Positions 16,517 to 25,743 of a stretch of DNA of 64,000 bases are shown here, piece after piece; within the stretch, counting starts at the first letter, position 1, and the number at the start of each line of letters is the position of its first letter. Both the position numbers and the translations under genes were made by a program. Below the pieces are notes generated by a model. It ran no database searches, had not been told where the DNA came from, and was given only the letters and a program-made list of their open reading frames with translations. Source of the stretch: an uncultured Methanobrevibacter sp. (lineage in GTDB: Archaea > Methanobacteriota > Methanobacteria > Methanobacteriales > Methanobacteriaceae); assembly GCF_902771435.1 (NCBI RefSeq), contig NZ_CACXXB010000005.1, forward strand, positions 1 to 64,000, given 5' to 3'.

Positions 16517-17767
16517 TTACATTCTACAAAGTGGTTTTGAAAGATGTCTCCTTGCAGAAACCGGTGTTTCGTAAAATTGAGAATTTTTTAAATTACGCTT
16601 GATTATAATAGGAACTTTTTCATCAGATTCTATTTTCCTGCCACATTTTTTGCATTTGAATCCCTTGTTTTTACCGGCGGAGGTCATTCTTTTTCCGCAT
16701 TCGCAAATTGGATTTTTATATTCAACATCATTTAATTTTAGAACCTGGAATTTTTCAATGTTGAAGGTATTCTGCTCACCGATTCCACCAAATACCCTTA
16801 TAATATCACCAGAACGCAAATCAGATACAACATTCCTGAAATTTTTAGTCGGCTCATATGCCCCGCATTCTATTTCACCGGATTCATCCATGATATAGAA
16901 AAACATGTGCCCTCCGTCAATGACTTTAGGTCTATTTTTCACTTCACCTATCACTTCATAGCATCCGAACTGTTTCATGGAAGCAATGTCAGGAGTTTTT
17001 TGGATATGCATGTCAGTGTGCTGGTTTGTTTTAAAAATGCATGAATCGACAATAGGTTCATTGACTTTGACTATTTCTTTTGCAGTCTTTAAAGCTTCAA
17101 CAGTATTGGACCGGATCCCATATAAAACAGGGCAGGGTGTTTTAGGTTCAATTGCAATATAACCTTCCCCATAGTCAATATTTTCAAAGGTATCCGGAAA
17201 TGTCCTCTTATCCATCTCATAAACGGATTCGTAATCAATTTGCCTTTTGGTTCCATAGTTTTCAGGAGCCCTATATGCAAGCAATTCAAAAGTGCAATCA
17301 TCCAACGGAAGACTGATGGCCGCAATAGATCCGATGATTCCCCTTCCCTTTTTGAATTTGTGAATTTCACAACCAACTGATTTACCGAACTCCTCTGCCT
17401 CTTCAATGGTAATGAATTCATAAATCGCTCTGAATGCATAATTCTGCATATCTTCAGTGATTTCACCAGAATAAAAAACAACGCCAGGATTGGTGTTGTC
17501 ACAGTCAAACATGGACAGCTTTTCAACTTCGCTTAAAACTATCTCTTTTGCCAAATTGGCCTGGTCATTATTTTCTATCTTAAGGCTGACCCCACCATTG
17601 CCCCGAGTTTTAAACCTGGCAAACGGATTCAGTCTGATTAACCTTGGATAGTCCAGAAGCTTAATCCCATTTTCCCTTAATCTGTTTATAATCTGACTTG
17701 CAAGGAATGTTGTGCACATTCCATCAGGAGAATCAGTATCATCTATTCCAATATATAAAACACTAAT
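16517..17767 (-). CDS. tiaS: tRNA(Ile2) 2-agmatinylcytidine synthetase
   Basis: TiaS joins agmatine to C34 of the tRNA(Ile) CAU anticodon using ATP, so that the tRNA reads AUA codons; it is essential in most archaea. The protein shows the N-terminal kinase-type motif YIGIDDTDSPDGMCTTFLA, a central domain, an OB fold (residues about 260-340), and a zinc ribbon with CECGKRM and CKKCGRK. An ATG-started frame (17719) would lose the DDTD active-site motif. The frame is open upstream only to an ATT at 17765-17767, directly after an in-frame TAA. That ATT sits four bases after GGTGAT, the usual spacing, so I place the start there (416 residues). A one-base error is the alternative. Confidence 0.88.
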   Translation of the reverse strand: MSVLYIGIDDTDSPDGMCTTFLASQIINRLRENGIKLLDYPRLIRLNPFARFKTRGNGGVSLKIENNDQANLAKEIVLSEVEKLSMFDCDNTNPGVVFYSGEITEDMQNYAFRAIYEFITIEEAEEFGKSVGCEIHKFKKGRGIIGSIAAISLPLDDCTFELLAYRAPENYGTKRQIDYESVYEMDKRTFPDTFENIDYGEGYIAIEPKTPCPVLYGIRSNTVEALKTAKEIVKVNEPIVDSCIFKTNQHTDMHIQKTPDIASMKQFGCYEVIGEVKNRPKVIDGGHMFFYIMDESGEIECGAYEPTKNFRNVVSDLRSGDIIRVFGGIGEQNTFNIEKFQVLKLNDVEYKNPICECGKRMTSAGKNKGFKCKKCGRKIESDEKVPIIIKRNLKNSQFYETPVSARRHLSKPLCRM

Positions 17768-17838
17768 TTAAATCACCTTAAATTATAAACATATATTAGA
17801 GTTAAAACAATATATAGTTTAATTAATGAGGTTATCAA

Positions 17839-18771
17839 ATGTTGACTAGAGGACAAATGCTGCAAAACATAGAAAATTTACTAAAATCTCAAGGTTATGA
17901 GACTTCAGATATTTATGATCAAGGCTCATTTGATTTGGTAGCTAGAAAAAACTTATTGATTTTACTTTTAAAAACATTTTTAAACATTGACAGCATTAAT
18001 GAACAAAATGCACATGAAATGAAACAATTAGCCAATATCTTTTTGGCCTCACCAATCATCATTGGAGAAAAATCAAGAAACGGCCTTCTTGAGGAAGGAG
18101 TAATATACGAAAGATACGATATTCCTACAATAGGCTTTGAAACATTCAAAAACATGATTGTCTACAATGAATTTCCGGAAATCTTAGCTGACCGTGGAGG
18201 ATATTTTGTTAAAATTGATGGAAATGTTATAAAACAATACCGTGAAGAATATTCAATGTCCTTAAAAGATTTGGCCAGTCTTGCTCATGTTTCACGTGCT
18301 ACAATGTACAAATATGAAAACGGCATTGTCCGTGCAAATACAGAAACTGCAATGATACTGGAGGAAATCCTCAATACGAAAGTTACTCTGGACATTGACT
18401 TGCTGAAACAACCTCAAAAAGATGATATCGAATACAGCGATGACGTTAATGACTTATCAAAACTGGGATATGGTGTTCTATCCACATCCAAAAGTCCATT
18501 CGATGCAGTGGCAAAAATGAAAACTTCACAAAAGCATTCACCATTAATGGCGAATGTTGAGAAAAACAGAAGTGAAAAAACATTGAAAAGAATGGCGATT
18601 CCCCTAAAAGACTTGTCAATGGTTACAACTTCAGAACCCGTTTTTATAATCAACAATGACAAGATCAGGGAGTCAATAGGCACAATACCAGTTATAAAAT
18701 CCTGGGAGTTAAAAGAATTTGAAAATTCCAAGGAACTATTGAAAATGATTAAAGAGAGAAAAGAAAATTAG
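17839..18771 (+). CDS. HTH-type transcriptional regulator (archaeal Cro/C1 family)
   Basis: This is an archaeal regulator of 310 residues found widely in Methanobacteriales. The N-terminal part (1-125) resembles a nuclease-like fold (SQGYETSDIYDQGSFDLVAR). A Cro/C1 helix-turn-helix follows at about 135-185 (YSMSLKDLASLAHVSRATMY, then KYENG). The C-terminal part is of unknown role. The start has GAGGT six bases upstream. It diverges from tiaS across a 71-base region holding both promoters, and the next gene begins 9 bases downstream. Its target genes are not evident. Confidence 0.85.
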   Translation: MLTRGQMLQNIENLLKSQGYETSDIYDQGSFDLVARKNLLILLLKTFLNIDSINEQNAHEMKQLANIFLASPIIIGEKSRNGLLEEGVIYERYDIPTIGFETFKNMIVYNEFPEILADRGGYFVKIDGNVIKQYREEYSMSLKDLASLAHVSRATMYKYENGIVRANTETAMILEEILNTKVTLDIDLLKQPQKDDIEYSDDVNDLSKLGYGVLSTSKSPFDAVAKMKTSQKHSPLMANVEKNRSEKTLKRMAIPLKDLSMVTTSEPVFIINNDKIRESIGTIPVIKSWELKEFENSKELLKMIKERKEN

Positions 18772-18780
18772 AGGGACACT

Positions 18781-19167
18781 ATGGAAAATTTACAGATTAC
18801 AGGTATGGAAGATTATCCTATCAAATGGGTTTGCAACTATAAAGGACAAAAAGCTATTGGCATCTGCGGCAAAACACAAAAAATAGCAATGTTTGCATCA
18901 GATGAGAGGGTATCAAGAATTTTGGATGACATCGTAATCGGAACCGATGAGGCTCAGGAAGGTTACGGGTGTGAAGAAAAAGACAGATGCTGCAATTTCG
19001 AATGTGAACTCTGTGAAATTTCCCCGAGACAATATCTGCAGATTACAGGCAAAAAACCGTCAAATAAAAATATAAAAGATTTGATTAACGGACTGGCCGA
19101 TTTGAATAAAACCTTAAAGGAAGACGGATTCGTTCCATTTGAAGAATATGAAGTTGTAAAACTTTAA
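18781..19167 (+). CDS. Cysteine-rich hypothetical protein
   Basis: This is a protein of 128 residues with no named family that I recognise. A dense cysteine block, CEEKDRCCNFECELCEIS at about residues 61-78, contains five cysteines and may bind zinc or an iron-sulfur cluster. Two more cysteines occur earlier (VCNYKG, GICGK). The gene starts 9 bases after the HTH regulator with a GAGGGAC-like Shine-Dalgarno, so the two are probably co-expressed. Its stop overlaps the convergent gene's stop by 4 bases. Confidence 0.6.
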   Translation: MENLQITGMEDYPIKWVCNYKGQKAIGICGKTQKIAMFASDERVSRILDDIVIGTDEAQEGYGCEEKDRCCNFECELCEISPRQYLQITGKKPSNKNIKDLINGLADLNKTLKEDGFVPFEEYEVVKL

Positions 19168-19958
19168 TATTCCCTTAAAAGTGAAAAATCATCACGTGCT
19201 TCTTCAACCTTTCCAATACCTATTGAAATCAAATCAACATAATCTATTGTTTTTAAAAATTCGAAAGCTTCTTTAGGCTGCAGTATGCCTGCGGCCAATA
19301 CTCTGGTAGCTATTACTTTTTTATCCAATCTAACCAGTCTTTGTTTAAACTCTTCTCTTTGAGCGGCATTGAATGCATTGATGTCCATCATATAGGACAG
19401 TGAGTTAAACGGAATCATGAAAAAGTCAAACAGACCCATGTCAAGATTATCCGGAAGCAAATCAGTAGTTCTTGATGGAAATGCAGTAACAAGACCTGAA
19501 AGCGCACCGGTACTGTTGATTTCAGACAATATCTTTGAAGTTAATTTCCAGTCATAACCGTCAACAATGAACTCGTCAACAAGCATTAAAGGACAGTCAT
19601 ACTCACTAAACATTTCAATTTCATCTTCCCAGTCCACTTCTTTTGCAACTTCATAATTAGGGTTTAGATAGTCAACGTCGGACTTGCCTATTGTTGCGAT
19701 GACTTTCATTTCACAGCCCTGCTGGACTGCAAGATCATAGGCTTCAAGCAAATTGGAATCATTGACCAAATTTATGGCTCTGACGCCTTGTTTGTAAGAT
19801 TCAACGATGACATCAGCGATATTTTGAGGATTGCTATACAGGTCATCCAAATAAAGTCTGGACCTGTGACCAAAATAGAGTTCCGCCATGAATGGACCAT
19901 ATCCCAAAATGGTTTTTGGAATTGCCTTATCCTTATATTCCAAATCCTCAAAAAACAT
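19164..19958 (-). CDS. TIM barrel-like hypothetical protein
   Basis: The 264 residues have an alternating strand and helix pattern of a TIM barrel (GVRAINLVND, EMKVIATIGK, CPLMLVDEF, KKVIATRVLAAGILQPKEAF). This resembles aldo/keto reductase-like or aldolase-like predicted enzymes of methanogens. The ATG at 19956-19958 follows GTGAT at suitable spacing; a longer frame uses a TTG inside the upstream gene. The substrate is unknown. It lies 7 bases after the UPF0145 gene and should be co-transcribed with it. Confidence 0.55.
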   Translation of the reverse strand: MFFEDLEYKDKAIPKTILGYGPFMAELYFGHRSRLYLDDLYSNPQNIADVIVESYKQGVRAINLVNDSNLLEAYDLAVQQGCEMKVIATIGKSDVDYLNPNYEVAKEVDWEDEIEMFSEYDCPLMLVDEFIVDGYDWKLTSKILSEINSTGALSGLVTAFPSRTTDLLPDNLDMGLFDFFMIPFNSLSYMMDINAFNAAQREEFKQRLVRLDKKVIATRVLAAGILQPKEAFEFLKTIDYVDLISIGIGKVEEARDDFSLLREY

Positions 19959-19965
19959 AGTATCA

Positions 19966-20304
19966 CTATTCCTTTTCAACTACAACGGCAGTTCCATAAA
20001 CAAGAATTTCCTGCATTACCTGAGATATTTCATTTGAATCGAATCTGATGGCAACAATACCGTTTGCGCCCATATCCTTTGCATGGTCTATTACCCTTTC
20101 CAATGCTTCATCTCTGGATTCTTCCATCATTGTCACATACTGTTTAATTTCCCCACCGAATAAAGATTTTACGCCTGCACCGATTTGACCACCTGCACCT
20201 CTGCTTCTGACGGTTAAACCGTATACAAATCCTTTTGTTTCCACTATCCTGAATCCAGGAATGTCATTAGCTGTTGAAATTGGAAATTCTTCTACTGATA
20301 CCAT
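19966..20304 (-). CDS. UPF0145 (YbjQ-like) protein
   Basis: This small soluble protein of 112 residues matches the YbjQ/UPF0145 family. It has the central GLTVRSRGAGGQIGAGVKSL region, the FGGEIKQYVTMMEESRDEAL helix, and AKDMGANGIVAIRFDSNE. The family forms pentamers and has been suggested to bind metals; its true role is not settled. It is the first gene of a two-gene minus-strand unit with the TIM barrel-like protein and has a 190-base AT-rich upstream region shared with divergent serA. Confidence 0.85.
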   Translation of the reverse strand: MVSVEEFPISTANDIPGFRIVETKGFVYGLTVRSRGAGGQIGAGVKSLFGGEIKQYVTMMEESRDEALERVIDHAKDMGANGIVAIRFDSNEISQVMQEILVYGTAVVVEKE

Positions 20305-20496
20305 TATTAAACCTCTTTAAATTAATTTAACATTTTCAATTAAAATACCAAGTTTAATAATAATTATTTAATTCATCATATTAAAATTATTGTAAAACCG
20401 AGGATTTATTTAAATTTTAAATATAATAAAAAATATAAATTTAAGTAATATTTATTATTAAATATTCATTTTAAAAATTGATTATATGGTGAAAAT

Positions 20497-22071
20497 ATGA
20501 AAGTACTCGTTGCTGATGCAATTAATGAAAAGGGTATTGAAAACTTAAAAGAAGTGGCTGAAGTTGTTGTAGACACCAGCATCACTCCTGAAGAGTTAGC
20601 AGATACCATCCATGAATATGATGGAATTATCGTAAGAAGTCGGACAAAACTAACTGCTGATTTAATCGAAAAAGCAGACAATATGAAAATTATCGCAAGA
20701 GCAGGTGTTGGAGTAGACAACATCGACTTAAACGCCGCAACCGAAAAAGGTATTATGGTTGTAAATTCCCCTGAATCCACCTCAGTTACTGTAGCTGAGC
20801 ACACAATGGGATTGATTTTAAGCATGGCTCGTAAAATTTCCATTGCAGACAAATCAGTTAAAGACGGAAAATGGGAAAAGAAAAAATTCATGGGTGTGGA
20901 ACTTAGAAACAAAACCCTCGGTGTAATCGGAATGGGAAGAATCGGTTCCCAAGTAGTAAACAGATGTAAAGCATTTGGTATGGATGCAATGGCATATGAT
21001 CCATACTTGCCTGAAGAAGTCGCAAAACAAATGGGCGTTGAATTAACCAATTTGGAAAAAGTGCTTAAAAATGCTGACTTCATTACAATTCACGTACCTC
21101 TCACTCCCGAAACCAAACATTCAATTTCCACAGAACAGTTTGATCTTATGAAAGATACAGTATATATCGTAAACTGTGCACGTGGTGGAATTATTGATGA
21201 AGATGCATTATACGATGCTTTAGTCAACAATAAAATTGGTGGAGCCGCTTTAGACGTATATGAAGAAGAACCACCTGCTGAAAACTCAAAATTATTTGAA
21301 CTTGACAATATCGTATTAACCCCTCACATTGCAGCTTCAACCAAAGAAGCTCAAAGAGATGCTGCAATTATCGTGGCTGATGAAATTATCGATTTGGCAA
21401 AAGGAAAAGCTCCAAGAAACGTGTTGAACATGCCACGTATTGACAGTAACACCTACAAAGAAGTAGCTCCATTCATGGAATTATGTGAAAAATTAGGTAG
21501 TTTCATCTCACAGGGAGTTAACGGTAAAATTAAAGAAATTGAAATTATTTACAGTGGAGAATTAGCTGAAATCGACAATCTTGAAATATTGACAAGAACA
21601 GTCATTCAAGGTGCTGTAAATCCATTCTTAAGTTCTCCAGTCAATGCAGTAAATGCATCCCTTGTTGCAAAAGACAGAGGAATAAGCATTACTGAAGGTA
21701 GAAAAGACAATGCAAAAGGATACGACTCATTAATTAAAGTTATTGCAAAAAGTGCAAATGATCAATTCTCTGCAGTGGGAACACACTTGCACGAAGCAAG
21801 AATATTAAAAGTAAATGATTATTGGGTTGATGTTATTCCTGAAGGACACATGTTCATTGCAAAATATGAAGACGTTCCTGGAAGCATTGGAAAAATCGGT
21901 ACCAAATTAGGAGAACACAACGTTAACATTGGAATTATGCAAGTTGGAAGAGATGAAAAAGGCGGAAGAGCCATCATGGTTCTAACTTTAGATAAAGAAA
22001 TTCCAAAAGAAGTTATAAAAGAAATCCAAGCTTTAGACAATGTTTATGAAGCTAACGGATTAGAATTATAA
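20497..22071 (+). CDS. serA: D-3-phosphoglycerate dehydrogenase
   Basis: SerA oxidises 3-phosphoglycerate to phosphohydroxypyruvate with NAD, the first step of serine synthesis. The 524 residues match the long archaeal/bacterial type. They contain an outer substrate domain, a Rossmann fold with [12 protein letters not shown], the catalytic region [13 protein letters not shown] and LTPHIAAST, then an allosteric substrate-binding domain (about 310-450) and a C-terminal ACT domain (about 450-524, [17 protein letters not shown]) for serine feedback. A GGTGA Shine-Dalgarno precedes the ATG. A clear terminator follows, so it is a single-gene unit. Confidence 0.96.
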   Translation: MKVLVADAINEKGIENLKEVAEVVVDTSITPEELADTIHEYDGIIVRSRTKLTADLIEKADNMKIIARAGVGVDNIDLNAATEKGIMVVNSPESTSVTVAEHTMGLILSMARKISIADKSVKDGKWEKKKFMGVELRNKTLGVIGMGRIGSQVVNRCKAFGMDAMAYDPYLPEEVAKQMGVELTNLEKVLKNADFITIHVPLTPETKHSISTEQFDLMKDTVYIVNCARGGIIDEDALYDALVNNKIGGAALDVYEEEPPAENSKLFELDNIVLTPHIAASTKEAQRDAAIIVADEIIDLAKGKAPRNVLNMPRIDSNTYKEVAPFMELCEKLGSFISQGVNGKIKEIEIIYSGELAEIDNLEILTRTVIQGAVNPFLSSPVNAVNASLVAKDRGISITEGRKDNAKGYDSLIKVIAKSANDQFSAVGTHLHEARILKVNDYWVDVIPEGHMFIAKYEDVPGSIGKIGTKLGEHNVNIGIMQVGRDEKGGRAIMVLTLDKEIPKEVIKEIQALDNVYEANGLEL

Positions 22072-22112
22072 AAAACAATTTTCACCATATTGTTTTTTAT
22101 TTTTTATTTTTT
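22070..22112 (+). terminator. Terminator after serA
   Basis: The inverted repeat AAAAAACAAT / ATTGTTTTTT has a nine-base loop. It is followed by T-rich sequence up to about 22112, directly after the serA stop. Archaeal termination is mainly at T tracts, so both elements fit. Confidence 0.6.
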
Positions 22113-22142
22113 CAACCATTAAATTAAAAAAAAAGTAAAGAA

Positions 22143-22811
22143 TTATTCTCTGAATTCTTTTGATATTCTTTTTATGCTGCCATCAGAGTTAATTTCTATT
22201 TTTATTACATGATTCTGCGGCTGATTGCGCTTTTCAAAATCACCATAGTGATATTTTCTTTCTTCATCAAGACTTTTGAAAAATTCGTCATCATCCTCAT
22301 CGAAAAATCCAGGTTTGAACTCGTCATCATCGGTTACAACGTCATGCTCGTCAAAAAATTCGCCATGATTGTCATCAGCCAGATAACCGTAATCTCCAAC
22401 AGTGTAGCCTAAAGGCTGACCATAACGGTCATATGATCTGAATGTATCGAGACTATAAGGAAGACACACAATCATGTGAAAGTATCCATGTCGGGAAAAT
22501 GTTTTTAAATCGGCGGCAGACGGCATTGCACTTGGTCCCGGGTGTGAGTGAACGGATCCGAAATATTTGGTGTTCATTGGAATCAGTTCTGTGTGGACTA
22601 CAGCACCTGTTTCACATGTTTCGCCTGGAACAAATATCAAACTGGTGATGTAGAGAATCTTGTCTTTAATCTGGCCGTCAAAGAATGCCAAAAATTCATT
22701 TGGATATGCCTGCTTTGCGTAATAGATTACAGATTCCAGAACTTCCCTGTCAACTCTAACTTCCCGGAATTCCTCATCATCATTTCCCAATATTTTAGAA
22801 ATAAAGCTCAT
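22143..22811 (-). CDS. JAB/MPN (JAMM) metalloprotease-like protein
   Basis: This is a zinc isopeptidase-type fold of the Mov34/MPN family. The JAMM residues are Glu39 (PNEFLAF) and the HSHP...SxxD motif with His88, His90, Ser98 and Asp101. In archaea such enzymes can cleave ubiquitin-like SAMP conjugates, but the target here is unknown. The 222 residues include a long acidic tail (about 140-222) rich in Asp and Glu beyond the catalytic domain. The start overlaps the thg1 stop by 4 bases, which makes it the third gene of the nadX-thg1-JAMM operon. Confidence 0.82.
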   Translation of the reverse strand: MSFISKILGNDDEEFREVRVDREVLESVIYYAKQAYPNEFLAFFDGQIKDKILYITSLIFVPGETCETGAVVHTELIPMNTKYFGSVHSHPGPSAMPSAADLKTFSRHGYFHMIVCLPYSLDTFRSYDRYGQPLGYTVGDYGYLADDNHGEFFDEHDVVTDDDEFKPGFFDEDDDEFFKSLDEERKYHYGDFEKRNQPQNHVIKIEINSDGSIKRISKEFRE

Positions 22812-23530
22812 TTTATCACTCCGATATCCTTAAAGAATTTTTCACTGAAAATTGGAAGTTCCCAATCGGTGTAGATGTAACTTCTGTATGAAACCTGATT
22901 TTTATTTTCTTTTTTATTGAAACCAGTTACCTTTTTGTTTTTCCTATATACTGCAATTCCTCTTTTTTTGTAAGTATCGACATCATTCAAGTTAATGCCA
23001 TTTGCGAATAAAAATTCATGAATGTCACTTAAGTTCATACCTTTTATTTTATCGTTGGCTTGAGAATTTGAATACTTAGATTTCAGGTATGCAATCCCAT
23101 GTGAATTGACACAGTTCCTCCAGGACTCATCCTGCCTCCATCTGAAATAATCGAGTATATTACCTTCAGTGACCGGAATGATTCTTGAATCAAATGCGGG
23201 AGGCTTTTTAAATTCAACATCATAATGCATTACAAAAGAGCTTGCTGCAAAACTGGCTATAACCGAATCTATTTTTTCAACTCTACCATCAAATGGAACA
23301 TTATCTAAAAGCAAGCTTATTTCATCTGAAAAAGAATAAACGAACTGTGCTGAAAACTCTTCAAACAAATCCCTGCAAACTTCAGAGATTACATTGTAAA
23401 AATTATCATCATATGGTTTGACAAGCTTTAAATCATTGGCCAACTTATGAAAGCTTCTGCCATCCAGACGAATGATAATTTTAGAGTTTTTAGGAACTCT
23501 TAAAGACGAATAAACTTCAAATTCCTTCAT
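22808..23530 (-). CDS. thg1: tRNA(His) guanylyltransferase-like 3'-5' polymerase (Thg1 family)
   Basis: Thg1 family enzymes add nucleotides to the 5' end of RNA, either G-1 of tRNA(His) or repair of 5'-truncated tRNAs. The 240-residue protein shows the metal-binding RLDGRSFHKL (Asp23, Gly24) and SFSDEISLLL (Asp69, Glu70), followed by FRWRQDESWRNCVNSHGIAY, typical of the family. Archaeal members are mostly template-dependent; which activity this one has cannot be read from sequence. It shares one base with the nadX stop and four with the JAMM gene. Confidence 0.9.
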   Translation of the reverse strand: MKEFEVYSSLRVPKNSKIIIRLDGRSFHKLANDLKLVKPYDDNFYNVISEVCRDLFEEFSAQFVYSFSDEISLLLDNVPFDGRVEKIDSVIASFAASSFVMHYDVEFKKPPAFDSRIIPVTEGNILDYFRWRQDESWRNCVNSHGIAYLKSKYSNSQANDKIKGMNLSDIHEFLFANGINLNDVDTYKKRGIAVYRKNKKVTGFNKKENKNQVSYRSYIYTDWELPIFSEKFFKDIGVIK

Positions 23531-24294
23531 TACATACCCACACTGATGGTTTCATTGAAACTTTTAAGCAATCTTATTGCTGAAAGAGCAGCCAACATGC
23601 TTGTTTTAGGATTGGAAGAACACGGATAATTCATAGTGGTTGTTTTGAATTCACCAAAGTCACCCTTTGCAGTAATTTCATGAACATTTCTGTCAACTTT
23701 CGGATCAACAATGATTTTAACATCAATATCCCTGTTACATGCCATACTTATTGTTGCTGCAACGTTAATGTTCAATGGGAATTCCTTAACCGCTTCTGAT
23801 GCCTTTCCTTCAAATAAAACTTCTTCCTTATCTATGTCTTTTCCAAGGGATTTCGGTGATTTACGTGTTACGAGATTTACCTCTTTAAGACCAAATTTGG
23901 CTACAGCCTTAATTCCATCCAAACCAACGACAGCACCTGAAGGCAGGTGTATCTTAGCATCATTCTCTTTAGCTATTTTTAAAACATTATTGTAAAATTC
24001 CATATCCATAAATGCGCCGATACTCATGATAATCATATCTTTACCATGTTCAAGTACTGTTGGTGCCAACTCCTTAACGGAATCCGGTGATGCACATTCC
24101 AAAACCAAATCCACATTATTCAACATGTCCTCAAAGTCAAGGACAGCTACCCCGCCAGCCAAGCTAGCCAAATTTTCAGCCCTTTCAACATCCTTATCAA
24201 AAAAGTATTTGATTTCAATACCGTTATCCTCTGGAACAATGCTAGTTGTTATGATATTAGCAATAGCTCCGCAACCTACAATACCTACTTTCAT
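23530..24294 (-). CDS. nadX: L-aspartate dehydrogenase (NAD biosynthesis)
   Basis: This enzyme oxidises aspartate to iminoaspartate with NAD(P), replacing the flavoenzyme NadB in the de novo NAD pathway; quinolinate synthase NadA then uses the product. The 254 residues begin with a Rossmann motif (KVGIVGCGAIANII). They include the LPSGAVVGLDGIKA segment and the C-terminal NYPCSSNPKTSMLAALSAI typical of the family. It is the first gene of the nadX-thg1-JAMM operon, about 70 bases downstream of the PRC-barrel gene's end. nadC and nadA are found elsewhere in this window (53328, 55904). Confidence 0.9.
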   Translation of the reverse strand: MKVGIVGCGAIANIITTSIVPEDNGIEIKYFFDKDVERAENLASLAGGVAVLDFEDMLNNVDLVLECASPDSVKELAPTVLEHGKDMIIMSIGAFMDMEFYNNVLKIAKENDAKIHLPSGAVVGLDGIKAVAKFGLKEVNLVTRKSPKSLGKDIDKEEVLFEGKASEAVKEFPLNINVAATISMACNRDIDVKIIVDPKVDRNVHEITAKGDFGEFKTTTMNYPCSSNPKTSMLAALSAIRLLKSFNETISVGM

Positions 24295-24330
24295 AGTATC
24301 ACCTAAAAAAAGCCTTTAATATAAAATTAA

Positions 24331-24368
24331 ATAAAAAAAAGAATTTAAAAGATTATTTCTAATCTTTT
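24331..24368 (-). terminator. Terminator after the PRC-barrel gene
   Basis: Read on the minus strand, AAAAGATT / AATCTTTT forms an 8-base-pair hairpin with a six-base loop that overlaps the stop codon. It is followed by a run of T. Confidence 0.55.
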
Positions 24369-24762
24369 AGTCGAATTGAACTTGGGTTTCATTTTGTGGT
24401 TGAGTTTCAGGTTGTTTTGGAGTTGCAGCCTCAGGGATTTGTGGTTCAGGGTTTACTTTTTTTATGTCCCTAGGATTGATTAACATGATGTCTCCAATAG
24501 CTTGAACTTTATCAAAGTCCACGGTCAATAAATCATTTTGGAAAGATCTCATGTCGTGGTCTTCCGGTGACTCACCACGAATACTACCAAAAATTTGACC
24601 CACTAAAGAACCGGTAGGTCTCCTTTCTTGTTCAATTGCTCTTACTTGTAATTTTGAAATAGTTCCTAATCTAATATTAAGTATAACATCTTCTACACGA
24701 CCAACATAATGACCTGTGTTGGTATAAATATCTAAACTGCGTAATTTTGAAACTTCTACCAT
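24367..24762 (-). CDS. PRC-barrel domain protein with Pro/Gln-rich tail
   Basis: Residues 1-95 form a PRC-barrel (VEVSKLRSLDIYTNTGHYVG start, DVILNIRLGTISKLQVRAI). This is a small beta-barrel known from RimM and photosynthetic reaction centre H subunit and common as stand-alone proteins in methanogens. The last 30 residues are low-complexity, rich in Pro, Gln, Glu and Thr (PETQPQNETQVQFD) and likely disordered. The 131-residue protein has no membrane segment. Role unknown; RNA or protein binding is typical of the fold. Confidence 0.8.
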   Translation of the reverse strand: MVEVSKLRSLDIYTNTGHYVGRVEDVILNIRLGTISKLQVRAIEQERRPTGSLVGQIFGSIRGESPEDHDMRSFQNDLLTVDFDKVQAIGDIMLINPRDIKKVNPEPQIPEAATPKQPETQPQNETQVQFD

Positions 24763-24926
24763 TTTTACACCACAATATAAAATAATAATAAATTAAATAT
24801 GTATAATTTTATTTAATTGTTAATATAAATAGTTTTTGTTTTTTAAACTTGAAAATCGCTTATTTTACAAAAAACTTATTAAATTAAATAATTAAAATAT
24901 AATTTAGATTACAAGGAGACTTTAAA

Positions 24927-25649
24927 TTGTGGGATACAACAAAAGATTATAGAATTTTAGTGGCAAGCAAAGCGAGAGAAAATTATCTGAATCTGATTCC
25001 AACAGCTTCTTTTAGAGGAAGCTGGAATAAAAAACAAGCAGTTGATTTGGGAAAACAAATGAACAGTGATTTTCAAACATTGACCTATTCCTATTTGGAA
25101 GGAGATGAATTGGTAAATTCACCAGAGGTTGCTTCACTAAAAGAAAAAGCTTTAAAAATTATTGAATATTTGGGCGGTGATGATTGGAATAAAAAGTTTT
25201 TAAACAACGCTCCAAAGGAAGACAGAGAAAAAACTCAAGAAAACATTGCTAAAGTGAGATTTTTCCTGGATACAATCATCGGACTTAAAGACCGCCTTGC
25301 GTTAGGCCCAATCAATGACCCCATTTTAGGAATTGACATCAAGGTTGGAGAAGTGATGAGCGTTACAAAACACCCTAAAAATGAAAATTTATTAATCTGT
25401 AATGTCAATTTGGGAAAACGTGCAATTACTGTTGTTACCAACGATTTAAATGTTAAAGATGAGAACAAAGTTGGAGTATCCCTGCTTCCTCCACAGTCAT
25501 TCAGCGACATCGTAAGTGAAGGAATGTTTTTAGGAATGAATGGAAGTATCCTCAAGGACGTTGAAGGAGAACTTGGATCCATGCCTAAAGGAATTCCAAT
25601 GGAATCCCTAAACGAAACCCGTAATCTAGTTGAAAACTATTTAAAATAA
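24927..25649 (+). CDS. tRNA-binding (EMAP/MetG C-terminal-like) domain protein
   Basis: This 240-residue archaeal protein has a helical N-terminal part (SKARENYLNLIPTASFRGSW) and a C-terminal OB fold of the tRNA-binding type (about 125-225: IKVGEVMSVTKHPKNENLLI, KRAITVVTNDL, GMFLGMNGSILK). Relatives accompany aminoacyl-tRNA synthetases or act alone. The start is TTG at 24927-24929, with AAGGAG eight bases upstream; no ATG occurs before residue 45. It stands alone between divergent and convergent neighbours. Confidence 0.8.
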   Translation: MWDTTKDYRILVASKARENYLNLIPTASFRGSWNKKQAVDLGKQMNSDFQTLTYSYLEGDELVNSPEVASLKEKALKIIEYLGGDDWNKKFLNNAPKEDREKTQENIAKVRFFLDTIIGLKDRLALGPINDPILGIDIKVGEVMSVTKHPKNENLLICNVNLGKRAITVVTNDLNVKDENKVGVSLLPPQSFSDIVSEGMFLGMNGSILKDVEGELGSMPKGIPMESLNETRNLVENYLK

Positions 25650-25743
25650 GTTTAAACACTTATTTTCTCTTTTTATCTTTTAACACGAGTTCAAACGAAA
25701 CTCCAATAACAATGTTTTGAAAAACTAATTAATCAGACATTCA

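Noticed and set aside
17089-17526. Open frame of 145 codons inside tiaS
   Set aside because: It lies wholly in another frame of a well-supported conserved gene.
20466-21083. Open frame of 205 codons antisense to serA
   Set aside because: It is Ser/Phe/Ile-rich antisense translation of the SerA Rossmann region, with no family features.
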